64,000 nucleotides of DNA from Salipiger thiooxidans (GTDB lineage: Bacteria; Pseudomonadota; Alphaproteobacteria; Rhodobacterales; Rhodobacteraceae), in contig NZ_FNAV01000008.1 of the NCBI RefSeq assembly GCF_900102075.1, positions 225,348-289,347 of the forward strand, in the 5' to 3' direction. Positions 1 through 7,649 of this stretch are shown piece by piece. Numbering within the stretch: the stretch's first letter is position 1; each line of letters begins with the position of its first letter. The notes under the pieces were generated by a model. It was not told the origin of the DNA. It saw only the letters and a list, made by a program, of their open reading frames with translations, and did not search any database. The position numbers were made by a program, and so were the translations under genes.

Positions 1-153
1 GCGCTGGTCTCCGACGGGTTCGCAGGCCTGCTGGTGCGCAGCTACGCCAAGGGCGCGACCGGGGCCAACCTCAACATCGTGCTCTGGCGGTGGACGGATG
101 AGGGCAGCGCGCTGGCCGTGATCGACGACGAGGACCGGCTGGGGCGCATGTGA
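1..153 (+). CDS. RES-domain protein, C-terminal fragment (runs off window start)
   Basis: The open frame enters from the left edge and ends at TGA 151-153, giving 50 residues. The tail carries a GLLVRSYAKGA stretch, NIVLWRW and VIDDEDRL, the pattern at the end of RES-domain proteins, where a loop is followed by an NLV(L/F)W-type strand and a VIDxxxRL end. RES proteins are NAD-degrading toxins usually encoded after a small antitoxin gene; that partner would lie upstream, outside the window. Only the last third is visible, so the active-site Arg, Glu and Ser cannot be checked. Confidence 0.6.
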   Translation, partial: ALVSDGFAGLLVRSYAKGATGANLNIVLWRWTDEGSALAVIDDEDRLGRM

Positions 154-216
154 GCGCCTCGGCCGCGCGATGGTCCGGACCTTTCGAACGGCCCGGACAG
201 CGCGCCATGCCCGCAG

Positions 217-1182
217 TCAGTCCCAGCCGCGGGGCCGGGTGCGGTCGAGCTCGGGGGAGATCGGGATGAACTCCTTTTCGTCGCCCGGCGGCAGCCGGAA
301 CGGGCCGTTGGCCCAGTCCGCGGCCTTCCAGTCCTCCTTGGCCTGCTCGATCCGGTCCTTCGAGGACGACACGAAGTTCCACCAGATGTAGCGCGGCCCG
401 TTCATCGTGGCCCCGCCAAGCGCCATCAGCCGCGCGCCCTGCGGACCGGCCTTGACCGAGATCCGGTCGCCCGGGCGGAACACCATCATCCGGCCTGCCT
501 CGAAGATGTCGCCGGCGACATCGATCGCACCTTCGGTGACGTAGATCCCGCGGTCCTCCTGATCGTCGGGCAGCGGGAAAGCCGCGCCGGGCTGCAGCAC
601 CACGTCAAGGTAGAAGGTCTCGGTCGGCATCGCCACGGGGCTCTGCGCGCCATAGGCCGCGCCGAGGATCAGCCGCGCCTCGCAGCCCGCGTCCGAGATC
701 ACTGGCAGCACCTCCTTGCCGTGGTGCTCGAAGGCCGGGTCGGTCTCTTCGAGATGCTCGGGCAGGGCGATCCATGTCTGGACGCCGAACAGGCTGTGGC
801 GGGTGCCACGGGTGTTCTCGCTGGTGCGCTCGGAATGGGTCACGCCCCGGCCCGCGGTCATCCAGTTGACCTCGCCGGGGTAGATCATCTGGTGGCTGCC
901 GATGCTGTCGCGGTGCTCGAATTCGCCCTGATACAGGTAGGTGACGGTGCCGAGCCCGATATGCGGGTGCGGGCGCACGTCGATGCCACCCTCGGTGATG
1001 AACTCGGCCGGGCCCATCTGGTCGAAGAAGATGAACGGTCCGACCATCTGCCGTTTCGGCGAGGGCAGGGCGCGGCGGACGTCAAAGCCGCCGATGTCTC
1101 GGGCGCGGGGGATGATCAGCGTCTCGAGCGCACCGCAGCCGAAGCTCGGGCATTCGGGGTCCTGGGTGGGGTTCCAGCTCAT
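217..1182 (-). CDS. Pirin family protein (bicupin)
   Basis: This 321-residue protein matches the pirin family in length and pattern. The N-terminal cupin carries the metal set H72, H74, H116 and E118 (RPHPHIGLGTVTY and GVTHSERT), and the opening motif FDQMGP is typical. Bacterial pirins bind Fe or another metal; some have quercetinase activity and others interact with metabolic enzymes, so the substrate cannot be assigned. The start is supported by a GGAG motif (AGAGGAGACCCGAC) just upstream. It is followed by a GNAT gene and a quinone/dioxygenase-type pair on the same strand, which suggests a stress or aromatic-detoxification setting. Confidence 0.9.
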   Translation of the reverse strand: MSWNPTQDPECPSFGCGALETLIIPRARDIGGFDVRRALPSPKRQMVGPFIFFDQMGPAEFITEGGIDVRPHPHIGLGTVTYLYQGEFEHRDSIGSHQMIYPGEVNWMTAGRGVTHSERTSENTRGTRHSLFGVQTWIALPEHLEETDPAFEHHGKEVLPVISDAGCEARLILGAAYGAQSPVAMPTETFYLDVVLQPGAAFPLPDDQEDRGIYVTEGAIDVAGDIFEAGRMMVFRPGDRISVKAGPQGARLMALGGATMNGPRYIWWNFVSSSKDRIEQAKEDWKAADWANGPFRLPPGDEKEFIPISPELDRTRPRGWD

Positions 1183-1310
1183 GTCGGGTCTCCTCTGGGG
1201 CGGACGGCATTAGCGCCTCTGTCCTGTGTGTCGTCCTGGCACGGGCGATGCCTCGCCCGCACGACCTGCGCGCCGCCGCGCCGTGTCCGGGGATCCTGCG
1301 ACCCGGTACG

Positions 1311-1610
1311 TCACCACTGGATGACGTCGGCGGTGTCGTCGCGGTGGCGCATGGCATAGCCGCGCACGAAGGGGCAGAGCGGCACGATGCGCTGGCCCTT
1401 GCCCCGGGCGTCCTCGAGCAGCCGCAGCACCAGCGCCCTGGCGATACCCATGCCGCGCATGCTGTCGGGCACGGCGGTGTGGTCGGCGATGATGAGCGTC
1501 GGCGAGACCTTGGAGATGGTCAACTCGCCTTCGCCCGCGACGCCTTCCACCGTGGCGACGTAGCGCGCCTTACTGTCGGTTTCGCTGTAGCGGATGATCG
1601 GATCGCTCAT
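1311..1610 (-). CDS. Small GNAT-family N-acetyltransferase (YjdJ/Gtn type)
   Basis: This 99-residue protein has the mini-GNAT layout: an RYVATVEG-type first strand, a central TLIIADHTAVPDSMRG strand, the acetyl-CoA loop RGMGIARALV, and a C-terminal IVPLCPFVRGYAMRH motif. The C-terminal CPFV-xx-Y element is characteristic of the short YjdJ-like group. These proteins are thought to acetylate small molecules or protein N-termini; the substrate is unknown. The gene lies between pirin and an alpha/beta hydrolase gene, separated from the hydrolase by about 130 bases with two strong inverted repeats, so it may have its own promoter. Confidence 0.85.
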   Translation of the reverse strand: MSDPIIRYSETDSKARYVATVEGVAGEGELTISKVSPTLIIADHTAVPDSMRGMGIARALVLRLLEDARGKGQRIVPLCPFVRGYAMRHRDDTADVIQW

Positions 1611-1629
1611 TGTGATGACTCCTTCAGGG

Positions 1630-1662
1630 GGGCCGGTTCAGAGATCCGGGCGGAACCGGCCC
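1630..1662. repeat. Perfect 10-bp inverted repeat upstream of the GNAT gene
   Basis: GGGCCGGTTC (1630-1639) and GAACCGGCCC (1653-1662) are perfect complements around a 13-base loop. It lies 20 bases upstream of the minus-strand GNAT start. There is no T-tract, so it is either a leader hairpin or an operator rather than a classical terminator. Confidence 0.5.
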
Positions 1663-1708
1663 GGCACCGGGGCGGCCGCGTCCCGAGCGTTGCGGCGAGG
1701 GGAGGCCT

Positions 1709-1734
1709 CCGGCGCCCGGGAAGGGGGGCGCCGG
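1709..1734 (-). terminator. Stem-loop just after the alpha/beta hydrolase gene
   Basis: CCGGCGCCC (1709-1717) and GGGCGCCGG (1726-1734) form a perfect 9-bp GC stem with an 8-base loop, beginning 7 bases past the stop of the minus-strand hydrolase. The U-tract is missing, so it may end or stabilise the hydrolase-dioxygenase message. Confidence 0.45.
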
Positions 1735-1740
1735 GGCAGG

Positions 1741-2346
1741 TCATGCGGTGAGCAGCTCGGCAAGGGCGGAGATCTCGCCCTGCCTCACCTCGTGGCCGCC
1801 GTCGTGGACCTCGGTCCGGAGCTCGGCGCCATTGTCGGCAAGCCACGTCAGCAGCCCCTCGGTCAGCGGCCACGGGCAGATCGGATCGCGGCGCCCGGCG
1901 GTGACCAGCACGCGCCGCCCGCCAAGATCCGCCGGCGCCGGCTGCCACGGGATCAGCGGGTGCAGCAGCCCGACCCGGTCGAAGAGATCGGACCGCGCCA
2001 TCACCACCGAGGCGAGGATGTTGGCGCCGTTGGAATAGCCGAAGCCGTAGACCGGCACGCCCGGGTGCGCGGCCTTGTGCCCGGCCACGAAGGCCACCAT
2101 CCGCGCGGTCCGGCCGGCGAGGTCCTCCATGTCGTAGACCCCTTCGCCGGTGCGCCGGAAGTACCGCGCGGCACCGCCCTCCGAGACGTCGCCGCGGGGC
2201 GAGACGATGCCCGCGCCGGGATGGATCTGTCGCACGAGGTCGAAGAACTGGTGCTCGTCGCCGCCGGTGCCATGGAAGGCGAAGACCAGCGGAGCACCGG
2301 GCTCGGGGGCCCGGGTGCGGGCGTGGTAGCTCAGGGTCCGGGTCAT
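1741..2346 (-). CDS. Phospholipase/carboxylesterase-family alpha/beta hydrolase (MhqD-like)
   Basis: The 201-residue protein opens with a strand and oxyanion-hole motif (VFAFHGTGGDEHQF), has the nucleophile elbow GFGYSNGAN, an acid motif TAGRRDPICP and a late GGHEV histidine, so a complete catalytic triad is visible. Length and motifs match the phospholipase/carboxylesterase family. It starts 5 bases past the stop of the upstream ring-cleaving dioxygenase gene. The same pairing of hydrolase with glyoxalase-fold dioxygenase is known as MhqD/MhqO in Bacillus, induced by quinones and catechols. The role here is inferred from that pairing only. Confidence 0.85.
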   Translation of the reverse strand: MTRTLSYHARTRAPEPGAPLVFAFHGTGGDEHQFFDLVRQIHPGAGIVSPRGDVSEGGAARYFRRTGEGVYDMEDLAGRTARMVAFVAGHKAAHPGVPVYGFGYSNGANILASVVMARSDLFDRVGLLHPLIPWQPAPADLGGRRVLVTAGRRDPICPWPLTEGLLTWLADNGAELRTEVHDGGHEVRQGEISALAELLTA

Positions 2347-2351
2347 GGCGC

Positions 2352-3284
2352 TCAGGCTCCGATGGCGGGCAGAAGGTGTTCGATCCGGTCGCGGAACGGC
2401 TCGTAGCGGGTCGGCAGCTTCAGCGCCTGCCCGAGCTTCGCCGTGTCCTCGTCCCGGTCGAAGCCGGGTTCGTTGGTGGCGATCTCGAAGAGCACGCCGC
2501 CGGGGGTGCGGAAGTAGATCGCCCAGAAGTAATCACGGTCGATCACCGGCGTCACCTGGTAACCGGTGTCGAGCAGCGCGTCGCGCACCCGAAGCTGGGC
2601 GGCGCGGTTCTCGACGGCGAAGGCGATGTGGTGCACCGATCCCGCCCCCTGCGCGGCGGTCCTGCCGCCGGCCACGGTCTCGAGGTCGATGGTGTCGGCG
2701 GCGTTGCCGCCCTCGATCCGGTAGCGGGTCACGGCGCCGTCGGTCTCGTCCTTCCGGTAGCCCATGAAGCCCAGCAGCTCGGCGGTGGCAGCGCTGTCGC
2801 GCAACCGCATCCGGGCGCCGTGGAAGCCGAGGATGCCCGCGTCCGGGGGCACGTCCGTCCCGGTCCAGGCACTGCGCCCGCGCTCGGCGCTTTCCACCAG
2901 CGCAAAGCCGTCGCCGTCGGGACCGTCGAAGCTCAGCCGCGTCTCGCCAAGGAAGCTGTCCTCGCTCAGCCCGGTCACGCCCCTGGCGGCCAGCCGGTCC
3001 TTCCAGTAGCCGAGCGCGCCATCCGGCACGGCGAACTCGGTCACGCCGACCTCGCCGGTGCCCCGGCGCCCCTGCGGCATCTGGCCGAAGGGAAAGTAGG
3101 TCATCACAGACCCGGGCGTGCCGATCTCGTCACCGTAATAAAGGTGGTAGACCTCGGGGGCGTCGAAGTTGACGGTCTTCTTGACCCGCCGCAGTCCGAG
3201 CGTGTCGGTGAAGAAGCGGTTGTTCTCGGCCGCATCCGCCGCCATCGAGGTGACGTGGTGCAGCCCTTTGATGTCCTCGATCAT
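2352..3284 (-). CDS. Ring-cleaving dioxygenase of the MhqO/glyoxalase (VOC) family
   Basis: The protein is 310 residues from the ATG at 3284, which has a GGAGAGAGACG ribosome-binding site; an upstream ATG at 3341 lacks one. Two VOC modules are visible. The first begins with IKGLHHVTSMAADA and carries FFTDTLGLRRVKKTVNFD, a typical MhqO signature. The second begins with VHHIAFAVENR and ends with the metal-ligand stretch LFEIATNEPGF. Family members are Fe(II) dioxygenases that cleave hydroquinone or catechol-like rings, or detoxify quinones. The gene is opposite a LysR regulator and upstream of an MhqD-like hydrolase, so LysR control is likely. Confidence 0.88.
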   Translation of the reverse strand: MIEDIKGLHHVTSMAADAAENNRFFTDTLGLRRVKKTVNFDAPEVYHLYYGDEIGTPGSVMTYFPFGQMPQGRRGTGEVGVTEFAVPDGALGYWKDRLAARGVTGLSEDSFLGETRLSFDGPDGDGFALVESAERGRSAWTGTDVPPDAGILGFHGARMRLRDSAATAELLGFMGYRKDETDGAVTRYRIEGGNAADTIDLETVAGGRTAAQGAGSVHHIAFAVENRAAQLRVRDALLDTGYQVTPVIDRDYFWAIYFRTPGGVLFEIATNEPGFDRDEDTAKLGQALKLPTRYEPFRDRIEHLLPAIGA

Positions 3285-3401
3285 CGTCTCTCTCCATCGC
3301 GGGATTGTTCCTGTTGCAACCAAGGTAAGGGCGGGGATCATTTTCAGGAATAGAAGCTTTATGCCATTTACTATTGCGCTCTATGATAACAATTTGGCGG
3401 C
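3285..3401. promoter_or_regulatory. Divergent control region between mhqO-like and lysR genes
   Basis: A 117-base AT-richer gap separates the two divergent starts. It contains the perfect 8-bp palindrome GTTGCAAC at 3313-3320, 29 bases from the dioxygenase start, and A/T-rich stretches near 3340-3395 that could hold promoters. LysR regulators usually bind between divergent genes; the exact site is not proven. Confidence 0.4.
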
Positions 3402-4340
3402 ATGCAGACCGCCATTCAGACCATCAAGCCCATTCGGGTGTTCCTGAGCGTCGTCGAGCAGGGCAGCTTCGCCGGCGCCGCCCGCAGCCTGCGCATGACG
3501 CCGGCCTCGATCACCCGGATCATCGCCCAGCTCGAGGAAGACCTCGGCCAGCAGCTGCTCCTGCGCACCACCCGGCAGGTCTCGCTCACCGGGGCGGGGG
3601 CGATGGTCGCGGCGCGCTACCGCCCCGTGCTCGAGGAGTTCGACCGCGTCACCGAAGAGATCACCCGCACCACCCGCCCCGACCGCGGCAGGCTGGCGAT
3701 CAACGCGCCCATGTCCTTTGGCATGCGCTTGATGCCCGGGCTGGTGGCGAGCTTCCGGCTGGCCTATCCCAACATCGCGCTCGACGTGCAGCTCACCGAC
3801 GTGCTGGTCGACATCCTCGACGAGAGCTGCGACCTCGCCATCCGTATCTCGGACCCGCCGGGCGACAAGTCGACGATCTGGCGCCGGATCTGCCATGTGC
3901 CCCGGCAGGTGGTAGCGGCGCCCGCGCTTTTCGACCGCATCCCGCGGCCCGAAACGCCGGAAGAGCTGCCGCCCGCGCAGTGCCTCTCCTACGGCCACGG
4001 CGGCGCAGCCGAGAGCTGGACCTTCACCCGCGGCAGCCTGCGCCGGACGGTGCGGGCGGGCACCGACGTGGTGTCGAACAACGGCGAATTCCTCCACGCC
4101 ATGGCGGTGTCGGGCAACGGCATGGTGAACCTGCCGGATTTCCTCGTGCGCGAGGGGCTGGCCTCGGGCGCGCTCGAGGTGGTGTTGCCGGACTGGCAGA
4201 TCGCGCCGCTCAACCTCATGCTCTACTACCCGCCCTACGAGAAGCTGCCGCCGCTGGTCGAGACCTTCACCGACTTCTTCGAGGCCTATATCCGCGACGT
4301 CGAGAGCTTCGATTTCGGCCCCGATCCGGCGCCTGCCTGA
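3402..4340 (+). CDS. LysR-family transcriptional regulator
   Basis: The 312-residue protein has the N-terminal winged helix (IRVFLSVVEQGSFAGAARSL, then ITRIIAQLEEDLGQQLLLRTTR) and a C-terminal periplasmic-binding-like effector domain beginning around residue 92 (GRLAINAPMSFG). It most resembles the CrgA/DsdC-type LysR group with an effector domain ending in a PPYEKLPP-type loop. It is divergent from the MhqO/MhqD-like pair, so it probably senses a quinone or phenolic compound; that is inference from position. The gene is followed by a scar zone rather than another gene. Confidence 0.9.
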   Translation: MQTAIQTIKPIRVFLSVVEQGSFAGAARSLRMTPASITRIIAQLEEDLGQQLLLRTTRQVSLTGAGAMVAARYRPVLEEFDRVTEEITRTTRPDRGRLAINAPMSFGMRLMPGLVASFRLAYPNIALDVQLTDVLVDILDESCDLAIRISDPPGDKSTIWRRICHVPRQVVAAPALFDRIPRPETPEELPPAQCLSYGHGGAAESWTFTRGSLRRTVRAGTDVVSNNGEFLHAMAVSGNGMVNLPDFLVREGLASGALEVVLPDWQIAPLNLMLYYPPYEKLPPLVETFTDFFEAYIRDVESFDFGPDPAPA

Positions 4341-4422
4341 GGCACCGGGCGGCGCAGGTGTTACCGCAGCCGGCGGAAGCGCAGCCGCACGATCACCGCC
4401 AGCCCCGCCAGCACCCCGCCAC

Positions 4423-4518
4423 CTGGGCCTCGCGCCCATGGTGACGTCGCGCCGGCTGGACGCGCTCGGGGACGAGCTTGGCGCCCGTCTCCTGCACCGC
4501 ACCACGCGCGCGCTGTCC
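4423..4518 (+). pseudogene. Relic of a second LysR regulator (DNA-binding helix only)
   Basis: The plus frame reads LGLAPMVTSRRLDALGDELG followed by ARLLHRTTRALS, which is the recognition helix and wing start of a LysR protein. No helix-turn-helix beginning precedes it and no effector domain follows; after the conserved Ser the frame runs into unrelated sequence. Immediately to its left (4360-4420), the minus strand reads a short hydrophobic tail ending FRRLR and a stop, apparently the end of another lost gene, so 4420 looks like a junction. The left-hand piece is too short to name. Confidence 0.6.
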
Positions 4519-4930
4519 CATTGGCGGTCATTTATCGGAAAGTCTGCACGCGGCGCCGCCGAAGGGACGCGATACGGGGGATGCGCGACCTGCGAGAACC
4601 GGCTTTGTCATGGAGGAAGTGGGAGCGCGGCGACCCCAGGGAGGAGGAGAGGGGCCGCCGCTGAATTGCAGGGCTCAGGGAGGAGGAGAGAGCCCGGCAA
4701 ATTCCACTGGCACGTTACCGTGCCTCGTGGACCAATCTAGGCGTCGCTGCATCGCAGAACAAGGGGCCGACAGTCAAAGCCGCGCGGCAATTGATGCATA
4801 ATCGATGCAGGATGCGGGACTGCCCAAAATTCGTGCGAAACGGCCCCGCCGATACCCATTAATAGAGCCGCCAGAATGTGGCCAAACTACATGAGGATTA
4901 TCTTGCAAGCACTTATTTAGGAATTAGAAT
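4519..4930. other. Non-coding stretch with a short direct repeat
   Basis: No gene is supported here. A 14-base direct repeat AGGGAGGAGGAGAG occurs at 4638-4651 and 4677-4690, 39 bases apart. The rest becomes AT-richer toward 4800-4930 and has no recognisable promoter, RNA gene or operator. Confidence 0.5.
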
Positions 4931-5211
4931 ATAGAATATGGTTCCCGATTTCGGCCCGCGTGAGGCCAAGCGCGCGCCACATCGCCGGAGAGACCGGGCT
5001 GATGAAGGTGTCGACGATGTTGCCGATCACGAACGCGTGCACCGTGGCCGCCGGATGCACCCCCGCCGGTCCGGTGATCTGAAGCACCACCGGCGACCGG
5101 CCCGAAGTGGTCGGCGTGGGTCGAGAGGATCAGCTCGATCGGCAGCACCGCGAGCCCCACGAGCTGCACCGGGACAAGCGGCCGCCACAGTTCGGTCACC
5201 TCGAGCCCCGT
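4931..5211 (-). pseudogene. Decayed C-terminal part of a CitMHS-type (citrate) transporter
   Basis: On the minus strand one frame reads TELWRPLVPVQLVGLAVLP then IELILSTHADHFGPVA (about 5193-5092). The next frame continues with VVLQITGPAGVHPAATVHAF and VIGNIVDTFISPVSPAMWRA, then LGLTRAEIGNHIL (about 5091-4931). The second block resembles the end of CitMHS-type secondary transporters, with their FISP...P..W.ALGL signature. The pieces are in two frames, and the first half seems to join a middle segment directly to the last third, so there is a frameshift plus an internal deletion. Assignment rests on motif memory, not alignment. It lies right behind a truncated response regulator; such regulators often control tricarboxylate transporters. 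Confidence 0.5.
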
Positions 5212-5266
5212 GACAGCAGCAGCACGACCAGGGCCACCCGGTCGGCCGCGTCGAAGACCAGCGCGC

Positions 5267-5593
5267 CGCCAGCTCGCCAAGGTCGACGGGCTTGACGACG
5301 AAGTCGTCCGCCCCGGTGTCGGGCCCTGGGATGCGTTCGTCGATCTCGCCGCGCGGGGTGAGGACGAGAAGCGGTATGTCGTCGCCGGCAAGGCGGAGCT
5401 CGCGCAGGCTCTCGAAGCCAATGTGCCCGGGCAGGTTCACGTCGAGAAGGACGAGGTCGAAGTCCTTGTGGCTCAGCAGGGCGGCGGCGCGGTTGCCGTC
5501 GGTCTCGATGTCGACGCTTTGGCCGTCGCGTCCCAGCCGGACCGCGATGGTGGCGGCGAAACCCTCGTGATCTTCGACAAGCAGGATGCGCAC
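5267..5593 (-). pseudogene. Response regulator receiver domain, truncated before the effector domain
   Basis: Starting at GTG 5593, the minus strand encodes a near-complete receiver domain of about 109 residues: the acidic start VRILLVEDHEGFAATIAVRL, the phosphoacceptor block DLVLLDVNLPG, a loop LLVLTPRGEIDERI, and the conserved Lys in ADDFVVKPVDLGELAA. After GELAA the expected linker and winged helix of an OmpR-type regulator are missing and the frame continues as low-complexity sequence for about 80 codons. The downstream DNA is a transporter remnant in the same orientation. The receiver could still be made as a chimeric peptide, but as a transcription factor it is dead. Confidence 0.75.
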
Positions 5594-6137
5594 GGCGCGA
5601 CACAACCAAAGCGCGACGGCGGGAACGACAGGTCGAAGGGTAAGGGTGTGGGCGGCCTGGGCGGTGCGGTCGGGAGGGCAGAACAAGCGCAGACCACTGT
5701 TCATTTCATGGTTTATATACACGCTATATCTATATGTTTTATAATAACTATACGAGCGAAAGTGTGTTCTCGGGGTTGTACCTGCGATACGTGCGCTCGC
5801 TCCCCAGGCCTGTGCCGTTGCGAGAGGGGCGGCCAGCCTTGCTCCGCGCTTCTATCCATTTCCGCAAACCAACCTCATGTGATTTGTTAGGAGCGGCATA
5901 TAAAGATCCGGTATAAAAGGAAAATATTATAACTCCGCGCGCTGCGTCTCGCTACTGTTGTGCATCGCAGAAACATCCTATGCGTGCATAACAAAGGTAA
6001 GGAATCCCGCCATTTCAGGGGTCTCGGGCCCGGTTTCGTGGACTTCGGGCGGGTTTTGCGGTAGTGTTTTGGCTGCGCCCCTTGCCCAGACCAACTTGTC
6101 GAGACCAACCGGGGGCGTGCCTTTTGGAGACATTGAT
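5594..6137. other. Long AT-richer intergenic stretch
   Basis: No gene, RNA or repeat could be supported. The segments at 5705-5760 and 5890-5945 are markedly AT-rich for this genome and could hold promoters, one of them for the small gene at 6138. The sequence is otherwise unlike its neighbours and may be old horizontally acquired or decayed DNA. Confidence 0.5.
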
Positions 6138-6362
6138 ATGACCGAGGAATTACGCCCCGGCTTCCAGATCAAGGAAGCCGCTCTGAAAGCCCTTGCCGAT
6201 AACGAGGCCGTGGCCGAAGCCGTTCTCAACACCCTCGCCAAGCTGGACCTCGGGCCGCCCCGGGATCGCGGGGCCCCGTTCGATGACCGCGGCGTCGATC
6301 TCGATAGCCATTTCGACCCTGGATACGATGTGAGCGACCGCTACGACGACGGCCTGTTCTGA
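6138..6362 (+). CDS. Small acidic hypothetical protein with Tyr/Asp-rich tail
   Basis: The 74-residue product starts at ATG 6138 behind a good TTTGGAGA site 7 bases upstream. Residues 1-37 are predicted helical (FQIKEAALKALADNEAVAEA, then VLNTLAKL); residues 38-74 are a low-complexity acidic tail with DPGYDVSDRYDDGLF at the end. I do not recognise the family. The shape, a helical leader-like half plus a flexible tail, resembles ribosomally made peptide precursors. It points toward a sulfotransferase gene only 70 bases away on the other strand, and both Tyr residues sit among acidic residues, the sequence context favoured by tyrosyl sulfotransferases. That link is speculative. Confidence 0.6.
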   Translation: MTEELRPGFQIKEAALKALADNEAVAEAVLNTLAKLDLGPPRDRGAPFDDRGVDLDSHFDPGYDVSDRYDDGLF

Positions 6363-6432
6363 ACGCTTCCGTCCGGCTGAACCTGAGGGCGGGCACGCTC
6401 TCCGCGTAGCCGGGCGGGCGCTACAGCGCTGG

Positions 6433-6450
6433 TCAGACTTGCCAGTCTGA
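6433..6450. terminator. Hairpin between convergent small gene and sulfotransferase
   Basis: TCAGACT (6433-6439) and AGTCTGA (6444-6450) form a perfect 7-bp stem with loop TGCC, followed on the plus strand by GATGGAAAATTTTCT. It overlaps the stop codon of the minus-strand sulfotransferase and lies 70 bases past the small gene, so it probably ends plus-strand transcription. Confidence 0.55.
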
Positions 6451-7332
6451 TGGAAAATTTTCTCTGAAGCGTTTGATACAGAAGGTGTATTGTGGTTCGA
6501 GCGTCTCGCGAAAGGCGACGCGGGCCGGGGCAGGCAGCTCGGCGTTGAATTCGGTGCGGTTGTACCGGGTCTCAGTGTCGATGGCCTGCGGCCTGACGCC
6601 CAGCTCATCGCACAGGCGCCGGAAACCGTCGGGGATGAGCGTCTCGTGGAAGAGATAGCTGATCTCCTCCGGGGCGAAGGCTTCTTCCAGATCCAGGATC
6701 GTCTGCCGGTAGTCCGAGCGCGCCAGTGTCACCGGATTTTCCAGCAGCTCGGGCCAGTCGCAGATCGGGTCGGTACCGGGCCGCAGCTGCCGCAGGAAGC
6801 GGATGTGCGACCAGAGCCGGTCGACCGGATCGCGCAGGATGAACAGCACCCGCGGCCTCATCCGCTGCGAGGCAATGGCTGCGCGCATATAGCGGAACCC
6901 CTCGGCGCCGATGCAGGCGTAGGCGGGAGTGATGTCCGCGAGCACCTTCGTGTCGGCCCGGCAGAGCCCGGCGAAATGCTCGAAATAGGCGTTGGGGTCG
7001 TAGATCATACGGGCACGGTCGAGGCTGGCTCGGAAGGCCGGGCGGCGGCGCAGGTTCGCAGGCTTGTCGCCGGGCTGCTCGATGTGGAAGGCGAGCCGCG
7101 CCATGGCCATCGCGTCGGCATCCATCAGCGCGTTGGTGGCGAAGCGGGCGTCGAAGAAATGCACTTCCTTCAGCGGCGAGACCGTGACGCCCTTGGTCGC
7201 CTGAAGCTGCGCAAAGAGCCACGAGGTCGCGGCCTTCATCGCGCCGATGCAGATGAGGAAGGTGCGGCCGTCGAGGTCGGGAATGCGGCGGAAGCCCGGC
7301 CTGTCGCGGTCCGGGTGGTCATGCTCGGTCAT
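6433..7332 (-). CDS. PAPS-dependent sulfotransferase
   Basis: The 299-residue enzyme starts at ATG 7332 behind GCAGGAGGGGCCG. The 5'-phosphosulfate loop is at about residues 26-40 (FLICIGAMKAATSWLFAQL) and the 3'-phosphate motif is RVLFILRDPVDRLWSHIRFL, so both PAPS-binding elements are intact. It belongs to the Sulfotransfer family that includes heparan-type and tyrosyl-protein sulfotransferases such as RaxST. The acceptor is unknown. The product has no signal peptide or membrane segment, so it acts in the cytoplasm. No PAPS-synthesis genes lie nearby; the only close partner is the small acidic ORF that converges on it. Confidence 0.85.
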   Translation of the reverse strand: MTEHDHPDRDRPGFRRIPDLDGRTFLICIGAMKAATSWLFAQLQATKGVTVSPLKEVHFFDARFATNALMDADAMAMARLAFHIEQPGDKPANLRRRPAFRASLDRARMIYDPNAYFEHFAGLCRADTKVLADITPAYACIGAEGFRYMRAAIASQRMRPRVLFILRDPVDRLWSHIRFLRQLRPGTDPICDWPELLENPVTLARSDYRQTILDLEEAFAPEEISYLFHETLIPDGFRRLCDELGVRPQAIDTETRYNRTEFNAELPAPARVAFRETLEPQYTFCIKRFRENFPSDWQV

Positions 7333-7627
7333 CGGCCCCTCCTGCGGGCAGCGTAGCACCGCGCCGGCCCCGCACAAGCGGCACGACCAGCGCGTCGGGG
7401 ATGCCCGAGGCCAGCGCCCGCCCCATGTCGGGCGGGATGCGCATGTCGTCCTTGGAATGCAGCGCGATGGTGGGCGCGCGCAGCGGTCCGAGCCGGTCGC
7501 GCATGTCGATCTCGCCAAAAGGACCCTGAAAGCGCGCGGCATTGCCGGGCGAAGTGGCGAGGCGCTGGAACCCGTCGAACCACTCCAGCTCGTAGGGGCC
7601 GGCGTCGGGCAGGAAGGTCTGCGACAA
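7319..7627 (-). pseudogene. C-terminal remnant of an alpha/beta hydrolase
   Basis: The frame reads FLPDAGPYELEWFDGFQRLA, then TSPGNAARF, then APTIALHSKDDMRIPPDMGR and ALASGIPDALVVPL. This matches the last part of alpha/beta hydrolases of the kind fused to or paired with regulators: cap helix, the acid-bearing strand with its Asp, then the last helix. The nucleophile elbow and everything before are missing because the fragment begins right at the 3' end of the GntR gene, and the final His segment is replaced by unrelated residues that run into the sulfotransferase start. It is cut at both ends. Confidence 0.65.
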
Positions 7628-7649
7628 GATGTGTCGGCAGGCAGGGGCG

